Notes: generated from the letters alone by a model not told the origin. Shown: positions 11,072 to 21,772, numbered from the stretch's first letter. The stretch: 64,000 nucleotides of DNA from Azorinus chamasolen (GCA_963576725.1 OY755240.1:61876633-61940632); one strand, 5' to 3'. Translations and numbers: made by a program.

Positions 11072-12138
11072 ATGAGTACTTCTAAGCAAATGGACAACGT
11101 TGGCCATCGCGCGATTATTCAATACCTTGGCCACAAAGGCAAAGGAGATTCATGAGGACATTTTAGCTACATAAGGGGAGCATGCCCCATATTATAGCAT
11201 GGTGAAAAAATGGGCCGCTGAATTTAAACGCGGTAGAGATAGTCTTGAAGATGACCCCCCCCCCCCCCCCCGTCCTGGCAGGTCGCCAACTGTCACCTCA
11301 AAGAAAAACATCAATAAAATCCATGAAATGATTATGGCAGATCGGCGAATTACACCGCGGTACAATGCTACACAGCTGGATTTATCACAGGAACGAGTCC
11401 ATGCAATTATCCATAATGATTTGCAAATGACAAAGGTTTCTGCCAGGTGGATCCCAAAACACATCAGTCTCTACCAGAAACGAGTTCGGTGCAGCATGTC
11501 CAGGGAAAACCTTGCCATGTTTGAGCGGGATCAGAAGTTTCTCAAGGAGTTTGTAACTGTTGATGAAACCTGGGTTCACCACTTCGATTTTGAGACGAAA
11601 CAAGTCCAAACAGTGGAAACACCCAGGACCATCGACCCCCAAAAAAGCCAAGTCGACAACATCCGCTGGGAAGGTGATGGCCACAGCTTTCTGGGATGCG
11701 AAAGGTGTGCTGCTAGTGGATTATCTTGAAAGATGCCACACTATTACTGGAAGGTATTATGCTGACCTCATGAGGCAGCTTCGTGAAAAGAATCAAGGAG
11801 ACAATGCGTGGCAATCTGTCATTAGGTGTGCTCTTCCATCAGGACAATGCTCCAGCACACAAGTCCACTGTTGCCATGGTTGCCATTCAGAAATTTGGTT
11901 TCCAAATGGTTGAGCATCCACCATATTCCCCTGATTTAGCACCTCTGACTATTACCTATTCCCCAATATGAAAAAGGAACTCAGCGGCAGCCATTTTCGC
12001 ACTGATAATGACGTCAAACAAGCTGTTGAAGCATTTCTTGGGGTCCAAGATGCCACCTTCTACAGGGAAGGTATCCAAATGCTCCAACACCGTTGGACAA
12101 AGTGTGTAAGCTTGCAAGGCGACTATGTTGAAAAATAA
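11072..12138 (+). pseudogene. Mariner transposase pseudogene
   Basis: From ATG at 11072 the frames read RAIIQYLGHKG, KEIHEDILAT, then KKWAAEFKRGRDSLEDD (paired HTH region), VTVDETWVHHFDFETK (first catalytic Asp), MATAFWDAKGVLLVDYLER, LFHQDNAPAHKS (second Asp) and HPPYSPDLAP, then the SDY block and a C-terminus ending at TAA 12136-12138. Breaks: TAA at 11172, a frameshift in the region of a 17-C run at ~11255-11271 to 11640, another near 11800, and a 1-base loss just before the third Asp at ~11945. Length (~1.07 kb) is normal for mariner, so it is a nearly full-length but dead copy. Confidence 0.9.
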
Positions 12139-12170
12139 ATGAAAATATTGAGGCCAAACTGCTGCTCTCT

Positions 12171-12205
12171 GCCTCGGGCCACGGACTTATCAATCACCCC
12201 TCGTA
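12171..12205. repeat. Mariner right terminal inverted repeat
   Basis: CGGACTTATCAATCACCCC then TCGTA, 33 bp after the transposase stop. The left partner was not found at the expected place before 11072. Confidence 0.65.
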
Positions 12206-12350
12206 TGAGAGAGTGACTGCTTTCTGGTCTTAACAAAACTCAACGGAGTACCTTGTTTTAAGAAGCATCTATATTATTAATGTATGAAATAAGGAAATGT
12301 ACCCACATGACAAACAGTACAGAAGCAGATCTGTAACATACAAGTAATCA

Positions 12351-12410
12351 GAGCAGACCCTGATCAGACATCTACGGGAGCTGTCTGATCAGGGTCTGCT
12401 CTGTTTGCAA
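12351..12410. mobile_element. MITE-A hairpin fragment (two 'long-type' halves)
   Basis: Both halves carry AGCAGACCCTGATC, unlike standard copies where the halves differ. Confidence 0.65.
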
Positions 12411-12799
12411 AAACACAAAGGGGCGGTTAGATCGTGTTAATGATCATACCAAACTAACAGGTAAGAAAACAGATAAGCAGCAACACGTTCTACACATTAC
12501 ATTTTTTATTTCAAATGAGGTATGGTTTTCACAGATAGGGAAAGATTAAGGCAACAATATCAATGATTCGGGGGAACATGTTCTGAACAACATCTCGGAT
12601 TGAATTCGATAACGCATTCTCAAATGCTTAAAACTCAATAATATTCTCAAACAAGTTTGGTTTCTAGGTTCTATCAGACTGTTCGAAGCTGGTTACCAAT
12701 CATACATGTTTGATTTTCTCCGTATAGTCTCAAGCCTGAGAACCTGTTGATACAGTTATGCTTATCCTTTGAATGTTGGAAACAAGTACAAAGGCATTT

Positions 12800-12866
12800 G
12801 CAAACAGTGTAGACCCAGATCAGATGGCTCCTAGAGGATCCCTCTGACCAGGGTCTGCACTGTTTG
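12800..12866. mobile_element. MITE-A hairpin fragment
   Basis: GCAAACAGTGTAGACCCAGA and its inverted partner GGGTCTGCACTGTTTG; arms not intact. Confidence 0.6.
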
Positions 12867-13219
12867 TCATTCAAAATCCTTTATCAACGTAAACCCTATC
12901 ATATGCAATGGAATCCGTTGTTAAACCCGTTTTGAAATTCTAGCATTTAAAGGGTTATTTTCCACTATACTACAATCGGTTGCAATCATTTTCAATACAA
13001 ATTGTAACAAAATTTCTCTCAAGTACATGTACCTCCTACAACATGAATAAAATAAGCTTTTTTCAAAGCCATTTGATATGTGCTTCCACTGGCTGCACAA
13101 ATCAAAGTCATTTGAAGTGTGCGTCCACTCGCTGCACACTTGTGTTTCAATGTTTTTTTGTTGTTGTTTTTTATCAATTGTAAGATCATAATATAAAACG
13201 CATGATTTAACTTGCAATT

Positions 13220-13286
13220 GCATACAGCTTGGATCTAGATGAAATTTCAAGTACATCTGCGTCACATTAGGTTCCAAAGCTGTTTG
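13220..13286. mobile_element. MITE-G hairpin fragment
   Basis: GCATACAGCTTGGATC pairs with GGTTCCAAAGCTGTTTG; the ends of the element are not visible. Confidence 0.5.
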
Positions 13287-13448
13287 ACATTAGGTCAGTA
13301 GTTTTTCATAAACTCAAATGAATTGGAAGCTTCCAATAGATTTTAAGCCAACATCATTTTTACAGCAAGATAATAATAATATTGTAGTACATACTGCCAA
13401 TACGGTTGTTAATTAGCTAATATATATTGACTTAACCTAATTACCCTA

Positions 13449-13775
13449 TGCTCAGTAGAACCTGCCTTAACCCATTACCTCATAGGCTATTTTTAGACCC
13501 AACCTCTTTGTATAAATCTACCGAAAAGGAGCAGTAACTAGAGAAAATGAAAATTTTAGAATTTTGTAGTTCTGAAACCATTGTGATAAATAGAGCATTT
13601 GTTCCTTAGGAGCAAATGCTCTATTTATCAAAATGGTTTCAAAAAGTGACTTTTACAGAGGCGTAGAAAGGCATATTTATGGAGGAAAGGGTTAAACAGC
13701 CATCAGAAGCGGTCTAATTATGGGTCTGTAAGGCAGGTTGTAGCTTAATGCATGTCAAAAGTAATACAGAAAGCT
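13449..13775. mobile_element. MITE-C, half copy interrupted by MITE-B
   Basis: CAGTAGAACCTGCC before and ACAGCCATCAGAAGCGG after the insertion; the right half after AAAGCTCCTATA is missing. Confidence 0.7.
13467..13695. mobile_element. MITE-B inside MITE-C
   Basis: Complete, TTAACCCATTACCTCATAGG to GGAGGAAAGGGTTAA, inserted at the host's internal TTAA. Confidence 0.88.
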
Positions 13776-14148
13776 CCTATAAATTTTGACTGCCATGGCG
13801 AATAGTTAAGACCCTTAATAAACTGCTACTTCATGATCAGTTTGATCTGGGTGTACACTATTTCCCTAACTTTGTCTATCTGAATACTTAAAGTAGGGTA
13901 TTCTTATAAGAGTTATTCTTATATTATTATGCAATACATGTATACATAACTGATTTATTATAATTCTACATGGAAAGAAATATATAATTACTTATTAAAA
14001 CAAAAGAAAAATATACATGAAATTGAATATACAGAGAGTAATAAACATTTCTTTAATAACATGAATTTCATTATTACCATAAAAATTAAAATTTCTCAAA
14101 AATGAACTTACAAGTGTTTATTCATCTCGGCATATACAGTGTAGATTT

Positions 14149-14396
14149 TTAACCCTTTCCCTTATGTAAGCGCATGTTTACGCATCTGCAAACAGAGTAG
14201 ACCCAGATCAGACGGCTCCTATAGGAGCCGTCTGATCAGGGTCTGCTTTCTTTGCTTATGGTGTAATATAGATCTGATTCTACAGCTTTTGCCTGAGCCA
14301 AAATGTCCTGTGTTCATATGCCATTATCAAAAATAATCTAATTAATATTCATGACATCATTATTTCTTACATGAATATACAACAGGGAAAGGGTAA
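14149..14396. mobile_element. MITE-A
   Basis: Complete, short arm first; hairpin ~14190-14255; right end GGGAAAGGGTAA. Confidence 0.87.
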
Positions 14397-14874
14397 ATCA
14401 CATACTGTATGTCTCTCTGCAAGCTAAGTAATTTCCATCTGTAAAACATGTTGTCTGCTACATTTCTAAAAGTTATTTTTTCTCCATTTCTTTTCAAATA
14501 TGCAATGAGAGTGTCAAACAATCTGGATCAAAACTGTTTGTCGAGTTAATCACAAATTCGCTGCACAGTGCGGAAAAAGTTTAACCTGGCAGTAGGCCTG
14601 GTTTCACTTTCTTTGCAAAAATAACTACTTATGTGATTAATTAATATAATTTACAAAGACTTAAGTATTCTTACAACACTGACTTTTCAAATGGACTAAT
14701 CCAAAATTCAAACAGGTCAAGCTTATGTTGAATAGAGGCCCTGTTCCCTGAGGCCATGCTTATGAAATGGTCCACACTAGCTTGAACAATTGTTGCAGAG
14801 AGTCACCTCTGATACATGCCTACAAAATTATAATGAAATCTGGCCAGGGATCTTAGAGAAGACTTTAACCCTTT

Positions 14875-15139
14875 CCGCCATGAATATTCATGCAAGCAAT
14901 ATGACATCATGAATATTAATTAGATTATTGTATTATAATAGCACATGGCAGATGGATTGCAGAAACTGTAGAATCATGTCTATATTATACCATTTGCAGA
15001 AACTGTAGAATCATGTCTATATTATACCATAAGCAAACAGAGCAGACCCTGATCAGACGGCTCCTATAGGAGCCGTCTGATCTGGGTCTACTCTGTTTGT
15101 AAAGGCATAGAAAGGTGTATTTATCGAGTATAGGGTTAA
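14875..15139. mobile_element. MITE-A with a 37-bp internal duplication
   Basis: Complete. The segment TTGCAGAAACTGTAGAATCA..ACCAT next to the hairpin occurs twice in tandem (from ~14956 and ~14993). Confidence 0.87.
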
Positions 15140-15149
15140 AAACTTCACC

Positions 15150-15920
15150 ATCGTCATACATGTTTTTGAAAAAATAGTCCTGCCTTTGGCTGCTATGTTT
15201 TTTCGTTTCAGGAACATTCCTCCAAATTTTATTAAGAATTATCCTGCAGTTTAAGATGTTTAAAATTTTCACTAGTGACATTGGGAATGGTAGCCTCTCT
15301 CTGGTGGCCAAGTTTTATGACAAATCAAAAGTTTGAACAATTTTTGTTAAAGACACTCAGTAACATTGTTGCAAAATCACATTGAAATATGGCAAGTTAT
15401 TTCGAAGAAGTTTCAGAATAGCCTTATAAAGAAATCTAGACTATCCTATGGTGGCCATATTTTCAGATGAACCAGAATGGCATGACTATTTTAGAAAATG
15501 GGTCACCTATAGAACATTCATGCAAAAAAATATGGAAATCTGACCTTCACTACTGAAACATATGGAAAAACAAGCCCTATTCCTGGCAGCCATCTTTTAT
15601 TTTAATGAGTTACACATACATGTATATATGATGGCATTAACAACTTTATTTATTAGAGGGTCACCACTGAATTATTTCTACTCCTTTTTTTAATGCTATA
15701 GTGTCAACAGTTTTAGACAAAAAAGTATTGATTTTCCATTCAGGGTTCTTAATTGAATGAAAAAATCTTTGAACAAATTTACCAGAAGGCCATTCATGGA
15801 ACATCCCTCGAATGTCTCATAAATTTCCATCCTGTGGTTTCAAATGAAACGTCATTTGAAAGAAAAGTTAGTGGATGCCAGGGGTAACAATAGCTCACTC
15901 TGAACATTAGCTCAATTGTG
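15150..15920. repeat. Degenerate PRL-type element
   Basis: Imperfect ~130-160-bp units built on GGTGGCCATATTTTC, GAACATTC and AAATATGGAA, ending in CAATAGCTCACTCTGAAC, which matches the end of the PRL copy at 27480-27898. No protein frame of note. Confidence 0.55.
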
Positions 15921-16178
15921 AAAACCCTTTCCTCCATAAGTATTCATGTAAGAAATAATGATGTCATGAATAAATGAATAATAATTACATTAATACGTTA
16001 TAATAGCAAATGGACACAGGAATTTTTGTCAATGGCAGAAACTGTAGAATCATATCTATATTATATCACGAGCAAACAGAGCAGACCCTGATCAGACGGC
16101 TCCTACAGGAGCCGTCTGATCTGGGTCTACTCTGTTTGCAAAGGTATAGAAAGGCATATCTATGGAGTGAAGGATTAA
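15921..16178. mobile_element. MITE-A
   Basis: Nearly complete, with a perfect-looking hairpin at ~16074-16140. The left TTAA is mutated, the right end GAAGGATTAA. Confidence 0.85.
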
Positions 16179-16252
16179 CAACATGCACTATATTGTCTTT
16201 TTGCTGTTTTTCTGAATATCAGCTTATATACTGATGAGATATTTAGCCCTTT

Positions 16253-16363
16253 GCTCCATATAAATGCTTGTTCATCTCTTTGCAAACAGAGTAGACCCAG
16301 ATCAGATAGCTCCTATAGGAGCCATCTGATCTGGGTCTACTCTGTTTGCAAATGCGTGAAAAC
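16253..16363. mobile_element. MITE-A short-arm homodimer
   Basis: Both sides of the hairpin are short arms and both hairpin halves are of the GAGTAGACCCAGATC type. Joined directly to a MITE-D piece. Confidence 0.7.
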
Positions 16364-16460
16364 TCTCAAAGAGACGATTCTAAAGGGTGATCACAGCATA
16401 GGGTTTGGTGGAGAAATGATGATTTTAGTATTTGAGTTCACACCTGTATCTGTTGCTCTG
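16364..16460. mobile_element. MITE-D, right half
   Basis: From GAGACGATTCTAAAG to TGTTGCTCTG; the left half is missing at the junction with MITE-A. Confidence 0.75.
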
Positions 16461-16500
16461 ACTGTAGCATTTGACATTTGCAGATGGAAGTTACCCTGTG

Positions 16501-16666
16501 TTAACCCTTTACTCCATAAATAGTAAATACACCTTTCTATGCCTTTGCAAACAGAGTAGACCCAGATCAGACCGCTCCTATCAGGAGCCGTCTGATCAGG
16601 GTCTGCTCTGTTTGCAAACTCTGTTTGCAAATGCTTGAAAACATGTTTATATGAGGGAAAGGGTAA
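16501..16666. mobile_element. MITE-A/A' chimera with two short arms
   Basis: The left short arm is MITE-A type, the right short arm MITE-A' type (TATATGAGGGAAAGGG). CTCTGTTTGCAAA is duplicated at the right hairpin base. Confidence 0.78.
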
Positions 16667-16696
16667 ATAAGATGTTGAAACTCCAGTAAATCTCCT

Positions 16697-16838
16697 TTCT
16701 TTCTCCATCAAACCCTATATTGTGAACACCTTTTAGAATTGTCTCAAAGAGACAGTTCTAAGCAGTGGCCACAACACAGGGTTAGGTGAAGAAATAACAA
16801 TTTCATCATTTCAAACATGCCCTTAACACATGGCTCTG
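16697..16838. mobile_element. MITE-D
   Basis: TTTCTCCATCAAACCC hairpin and right end GGCTCTG; divergent. Confidence 0.65.
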
Positions 16839-16870
16839 CAAATTCTCTTCTAGTTCCTACAATTCTGATT

Positions 16871-17088
16871 TTAAGCCCTTTACTTCATGAATATTCATGT
16901 AAGAAATATAAATAACATCATGAATATTGAAATGCTGAATTGTTTGGCTTTGACAGAGAGTGGATAATCATATCCAATAATGCTATATTAAGTAAACAGA
17001 GCAGACCCTGATCAGATGACTCCAACAGGAGCCGTCTGATCTGCTTCTACTCTGTTTGCAAAGGCATTTTTATGAAGTAAAGGGTTAA
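16871..17088. mobile_element. MITE-A
   Basis: TTAAGCCCTTTAC to AGTAAAGGGTTAA; hairpin ~16985-17060. Confidence 0.85.
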
Positions 17089-17245
17089 ACTTGATAACAG
17101 TGTAGTTCAGATCCTTAAGAGAAGCCAACTTACAGGATCCAAAATGCAAATGTATCATGAGCTCACATCTAGTACCGAAGAGTCATGGTACTTGCTAAAT
17201 AAATCATTTCAATTCATCAACAGCTTATTTTCATAACAGTATGTG

Positions 17246-17726
17246 TTAACTCTTCATCTCATGAATATTCATGTGAAAAATAATTACATCATGAGCTTGA
17301 TATAGGCTATTTTTAGATACAACCTCTTTGAATAAATCTACCAAAAAGGAGCATTAACTAGAGAAAAGGATTTTTTTTTAGAAGTTTGTAGTTTGAAATC
17401 ATTGTGATAAATAGAGCATTTGCTCCTATAGGAGCAAATGCTCTATTTATCACAATGGTTTCACAAAGTGACTTTTACAGAGTCATCAAAAATCGTCAGT
17501 ATGAGGGAATGGGTTAATAATTACATCATGAGCTTGCTAATTTTTTGTAATCCTTTAAGGACACCGTTATTTATGTCCCTACCAGAAACTGTAGGATCAG
17601 ATCTAAATAATTCTATACGCAAACATAGCAGACCTTGATCAAATGGCTCAAACAAGTAGCAATCTGATCTGAGTCTACTCTGTTTGCAAAGGAGTGAAAA
17701 GACGTCTTCATCAGGTAAAGGGTTAA
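17246..17726. mobile_element. MITE-A interrupted by MITE-B
   Basis: Long arm at 17246-17299, resumed after 17517, then hairpin and short arm ending AAAGGGTTAA. Confidence 0.8.
17302..17517. mobile_element. MITE-B inside MITE-A, left end missing
   Basis: Starts at ATAGGCTATTTTTAG without the usual TTAACCCATTCCCTC. The right end is intact. A 21-bp host segment occurs on both sides (17279-17299, 17516-17536). Confidence 0.83.
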
Positions 17727-17970
17727 CGCTTTACTCCATAAATACGCTTTTCTACGCCTTTGCAAACAGAGAAGACACAAATCAGACGACTCCTAGAGGA
17801 GCAGTCTGATCAGTGTCTGCTGTGTTTGCTTATGATATAATATAGATATGATTATACAGTCTCTGCCATGGCCAAAAAGTCTTGCGTCCATGTGCTGTAT
17901 AACAATTAATCTAATTAATATTCATGATGTCATTATTTCTTGCATGAATATTCATGTAGTAAAGGGTTAC
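17723..17970. mobile_element. MITE-A abutting the previous one
   Basis: Shares TTAA 17723-17726 with the copy on its left; complete, right end AAAGGGTTAC. Confidence 0.87.
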
Positions 17971-18109
17971 AAGCATGACACAATAACTTATCACACGAGA
18001 CTTCAGACCATACCCATAATAATCCATCAATCTTTCAACATATACAAAAATCTTGGAATTCATCGTTGCCCTATCAAATAATTTGAGAGAAAAAACCCTC
18101 CAAGCTTGG

Positions 18110-18960
18110 ATTCTAAATAAGAGGGCCATGATGACCCTGGTATCACTCACTAGACAATCAGGGGAGAACATTTTGAAAGTTTTCACAATATGTTTCTATA
18201 GAAAACTGGCCATCCTTGGGATGGGGCAAATTTTGACCCCAGGGGCATAATTTATATAGTATTTGTGGAGGGCCTGAACATGATCCTATGTGCCAAATAT
18301 GAAAGCTGAGCTGACTTATAAATTATATGCTTTTCTCTTACAGAACTTTCTTTTTTACAGGTATCCTTCTCTTTGTTTTACTTTTTGATATGTTAATGCT
18401 TTTGTTTAATTGTCGGCAAATAGCTATATGCTAATGTTATTTTATTGATACAACCGACGTTAAATAAAGCTTCTTGTATCTTGTATTCCAGTTTCAGAAG
18501 ATTTTCACTATATGTTATTGAAAACTGGCCACCCCTGGGGCTAGGGCCAATTTTTACCCCAGGGGCATAATTTATATAATTTTAGTTGAGGACCTGAACA
18601 TGATGCTATGTGTCAAATATGAAAGCTGAGAACCTTCCAGTTTCAGAGGTGAAGATTTTCAAAATGTTCACTATTATGTTTCTATTGAAAACTGGCCACC
18701 CCTGGGGCGGGCCAATTTTGACCCCAGGAGCATAATTTATGTAACTTTTGTAGAGGACCTGAACATGACGTTATGTGCCAAATATGAAAGTTGAGAACTT
18801 TCCAGTTTCAGGAGAAGAAGATATTCAAAGTTTTCACAATATGTTTCTATAGAACAGGGTACCCCTGGGGCGGGGCCAATTTTTACCCCAGGGGCATAAT
18901 TTATATAACATTTATAGATGCCAAAGATGAAAGCTGAGAACCCTGTAGATTCAAAGAACT
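18110..18960. repeat. PRL-type element with ~160-bp cores
   Basis: Begins AAGAGGGCCATGATGACCCT. Core units contain GGGGCCAATTTTGACCCC and AAATATGAAAGCTGAGAAC, seen near 18217, 18540, 18712 and 18875. The gap between the first two is enlarged by an insertion (next entry). Frames across it are repeat by-products. Confidence 0.75.
18310..18487. mobile_element. 3' fragment of a non-LTR retrotransposon (probable)
   Basis: ~178 bp interrupting a PRL core between GCTGAG and CCAGTTTCAGAAG. It ends AAATAAAGCTTC followed by TTGTATCTTGTATT, a short tandem tail like those of LINE elements. No coding part present. Confidence 0.5.
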
Positions 18961-19045
18961 TACATATAAGAGTGACCTGATCAGATGGCTCCAACAGGGG
19001 GATAACTCAGTTCGCAAAAGCGTTAAAAGGCATATTTATGGCATA
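18961..19045. mobile_element. MITE-A fragment
   Basis: CTGATCAGATGGCTCC hairpin half and a short arm ending TATTTATGGCATAATTA. Confidence 0.55.
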
Positions 19046-19165
19046 ATTATAAAATCAAAAGAACAACATAAAAACTTAAGTACCAGTAAGTCTTTTTCTT
19101 ACTATATTGATATCTACATAAAATGACATTGGGATAGTAAATCTTTGAATAAAATGTAATTCTGG

Positions 19166-19250
19166 ATTATTATTATTATTATTATTATACCACATTTATA
19201 TCTATAGCGCTTTTCACACAGGATATATGTGTTCAAAAGCGTACATTATA
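19166..19250. repeat. (ATT)n microsatellite and a short interspersed fragment
   Basis: About eight ATT units (19166-19189) followed by CATTTATATCTATAGCGC, TTTTCACACAGGATAT and GTTCAAAAGCG. The latter resembles a sequence common in marine invertebrate genomes as a SINE/LINE tail; class not certain. Confidence 0.45.
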
Positions 19251-19257
19251 TGATCTA

Positions 19258-19307
19258 TAATCATTGTAAAACCTCTCCACAAGGACCAAAAGTCTCATAC
19301 TGAATAT
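19258..19307. mobile_element. MITE-C left end
   Basis: TGTAAAACCTCTCCACAAGG ... TCTCATACTG, cut where the MITE-A begins. Confidence 0.65.
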
Positions 19308-19511
19308 GTAACCCTTTACTCCATGAATATTCATGTAAGAAATAATTACAACATGAAAGTTAAGATTAATTTTAATAATGGCACAAAACACAAGTTTTGG
19401 CAATAACAGAAACTGTAAAATCATATCTCTATCATTTCATAAGCAAACAGAGCAGACCCTAACTCTGTTTGCAAATGCATAGAATTGTGTATTTATGGTG
19501 TAAAGGGTTAA
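19308..19511. mobile_element. MITE-A with collapsed hairpin
   Basis: GTAACCCTTTACTCC to TGTAAAGGGTTAA; a deletion joins GCAGACCCTA to ACTCTGTTTGC. Confidence 0.82.
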
Positions 19512-19858
19512 TATCAAGTGTAATTTAAATCTATAATGGTTCCTCCTTATCAAATGTACAATATCAGAAGATTATCATCAACGAAATAATGCAAACAATA
19601 TTCTGCACACAGTGTGCTAGACTGTGATACAACAACAAGAACAAAATCATGGCAAAAAAAATTGCGGACTAGTGTGCACTGGCTACATCTACAAACTAAA
19701 AGCTAAAACTGAACATTAAATCTCATCAAAGTGCAGACTACAAATCAAACAAACAGAGCCAGGAGAAAAGGTCCATCGGAGTTCTACAAACGTCCATGTC
19801 TCGACGCACTGCCATCTCTGAGCTAAAGAGTCTTATCTGGTTCAACACTGTTGTCACA

Positions 19859-20208
19859 TTAACCTTTTACTCCATAGAGACACATTTTGGCACCCATTAC
19901 CTCATAGGCTATTTTTAGACCCATTACCTCACAGGCTATTTTTAGACCCATTCTCTCATAGGCTATTTTTAGACCCAACCTCTTTGAATAAATCTACCAA
20001 AAAGGAGTATTAACTAGAGAAAAGGAAAATGTTAGAATTGTGTAACATTGAAACCATTGTGATAAATAGAGCATTTGCTCCTATGGAGCAAATGTTCTAT
20101 TTATCACAATGGTTTCAAGAAGAGGCGTAGAAAGGCGTATTTATGGAGTAAAGGGTTAATTCATGTTCATGATGTCATGATTTCTTATATAAATATTCAT
20201 GGGGTTAA
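19859..20208. mobile_element. MITE-A interrupted by MITE-B
   Basis: TTAACCTTTTACTCCATAG before and ATGATGTCATGATTTC ... GGGGTTAA after; its own hairpin is lost. Confidence 0.75.
19891..20159. mobile_element. MITE-B with triplicated end
   Basis: The 27-bp left terminal segment (CCCATTACCTCATAGGC...TTTAGA) is repeated three times in tandem at 19893-19973. The rest is normal, ending AAAGGGTTAA. Confidence 0.85.
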
Positions 20209-20456
20209 CAGATTATATTATAAACTATTGCAGATGTCGACCAGCATCAAACAAAGTAGCCCCAAATAAGATGACACGTCTATAATGAATTGTTTGCAAA
20301 AAAACTAAAAGGACCTTTTCTAATGGAGCAGCAAAAATTAAAACTAAAAGTATTTACAATACTATGTGTCTTTGGTAAAGCAAAACTTGCAAAAAAAGTT
20401 TTTTGTTACAAATAAAATAAGAGTACACAAAACTATCTCTTATACCCTTGTACATA

Positions 20457-20685
20457 TTAACTCATTCCTTCATAGGCTATTATTAGACCCAATCTCTTTG
20501 AATAAATCTACCAAAAAGGAGCATTTACTATAGAAAAGGAAAATTGTAGAATTGTGTAGTATTGAAACCATTGTGATAAATAGAGCATTTGCTCCATAGG
20601 AGCAAATGCGCTATTTATCACAATGGTTTCAAGAAGTGACTTTTACAGAGGCGTAGAAAGGCGTATTTATGGATGAAAGGGTTAA
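20457..20685. mobile_element. MITE-B
   Basis: TTAACTCATTCCTTCATAGG to ATGAAAGGGTTAA. Confidence 0.88.
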
Positions 20686-20898
20686 CTCATTCCCTCATAC
20701 CAATGCCTTTTGATCTCTAAGTAAAAGTGACTTTTTGAAACCAATGTGATAAATAGAGGAGAAAATGCTCTATTTGTCACAATGGTTTCGAAACTTCACA
20801 ATTCTAAATTTTTCGCTTTTTTCTTGTAAATCCTCCTTTTCAGTAGATTCATTCCAATGGGATTTTAGTCTAAAACTAGCCTATGAAAGACAGGGTTA
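20682..20898. mobile_element. MITE-B, opposite orientation
   Basis: Shares TTAA with the previous copy, giving a tail-to-tail pair; right end AGACAGGGTTAA. Confidence 0.85.
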
Positions 20899-21116
20899 AG
20901 CATCTGATCTGGATCAAAATTATTTACAACTGTTTGCATGTTGCAAACAGCTCTCTTAACAACAAGAATCAAAACAAATCAGCAACTCAGTCATCTCGAC
21001 CTAAAACAAACTTAACCATTTAAATGCTGATCTTTCAAATGGACTATTCAAATACAGAAACACGTCAGGCCTAATGTGAATATTTAGGGATCGTTTTTAC
21101 AGAAAAGTATTAACAT

Positions 21117-21184
21117 GACAAACTATGCAAATCTCGCTGAAAGGGCTCCTCTAGGGGCTCTCTCATCTGGATGTACACTGTTTG
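21117..21184. repeat. MITE-A-related hairpin
   Basis: CAAACTATGCAAATC.. with GGGCTCCTCTAGGGGCTC core and TACACTGTTTG; similar to 28857-28928, a distinct subfamily. Confidence 0.5.
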
Positions 21185-21216
21185 TAAAGGACATCAGTGA
21201 CTGGTTTCCCACATTT

Positions 21217-21292
21217 GGAGGGCTTGGTGCAAAACTATTGTAACTCCTTCACAAAGTGAAGGAGTTACAATAGTTTTGCACCAACATCCTCG
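21217..21292. mobile_element. MITE-E
   Basis: Perfect palindrome centred on TCCTTCACAAAGTGAAGGA between GGTGCAAAACTATTGTAAC and its complement; flanks GAGGGCTT / ATCCTCG. Confidence 0.7.
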
Positions 21293-21614
21293 ATTTGGTT
21301 TATCTAACAATTATAGGATCTACAGGTTATTTGTATACTACCGTAATCAGACTTATTCCCGTGTTAGAAAATAAAAATTAAAGTTTAAGTACAAAAATCT
21401 CTCGGATACAAATATTACCATGCAATCAAAAAAGATTATCTCCTAAAATGTTTTTGTTAATCATTGATCTGTTTCTACGGTAACAAAAATCAATACAGCC
21501 ATAAATCCTTACTAAAGTAAAACCCCTCTAAACCAGAATTCTAGCAGAGAAGAATTTAGATACTTTAAGGCAGGTGGCTGCTTAATGCAGGGTGAAAGTC
21601 ATGCAGAAAGCTTT

Positions 21615-21772
21615 GACAAAAGTTGTGGAATCAGATCTATACCATGTCAAAAGCAAACAGAGCAGACACTATAGGAGCTGTCTGGTCTGGATCTACTCTG
21701 TTTACAAATGCATGAAAAGGTGTTAATATGAAGGAAAGATTTAAACATTAACCCATTTACTTCTAAGTCCCT
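21615..21772. mobile_element. MITE-A-type fragment inside MITE-C
   Basis: From TTGACAAAAGTTGTGGAATC through the hairpin to GAAGGAAAGATTTAA; inserted in the host hairpin loop. Confidence 0.7.

Noticed and set aside
14149..14396. MITE-A hairpins as tRNA genes or Rho-independent terminators
   Set aside because: Stem lengths and dispersed TTAA-bounded copies fit transposons; no cloverleaf or A/B boxes seen.
16251..16523. 90-codon frame
   Set aside because: Entirely MITE-A and MITE-D sequence; many small frames (such as 1643-1846, 29888-30160, 31594-31899, 47154-47348) have the same origin.
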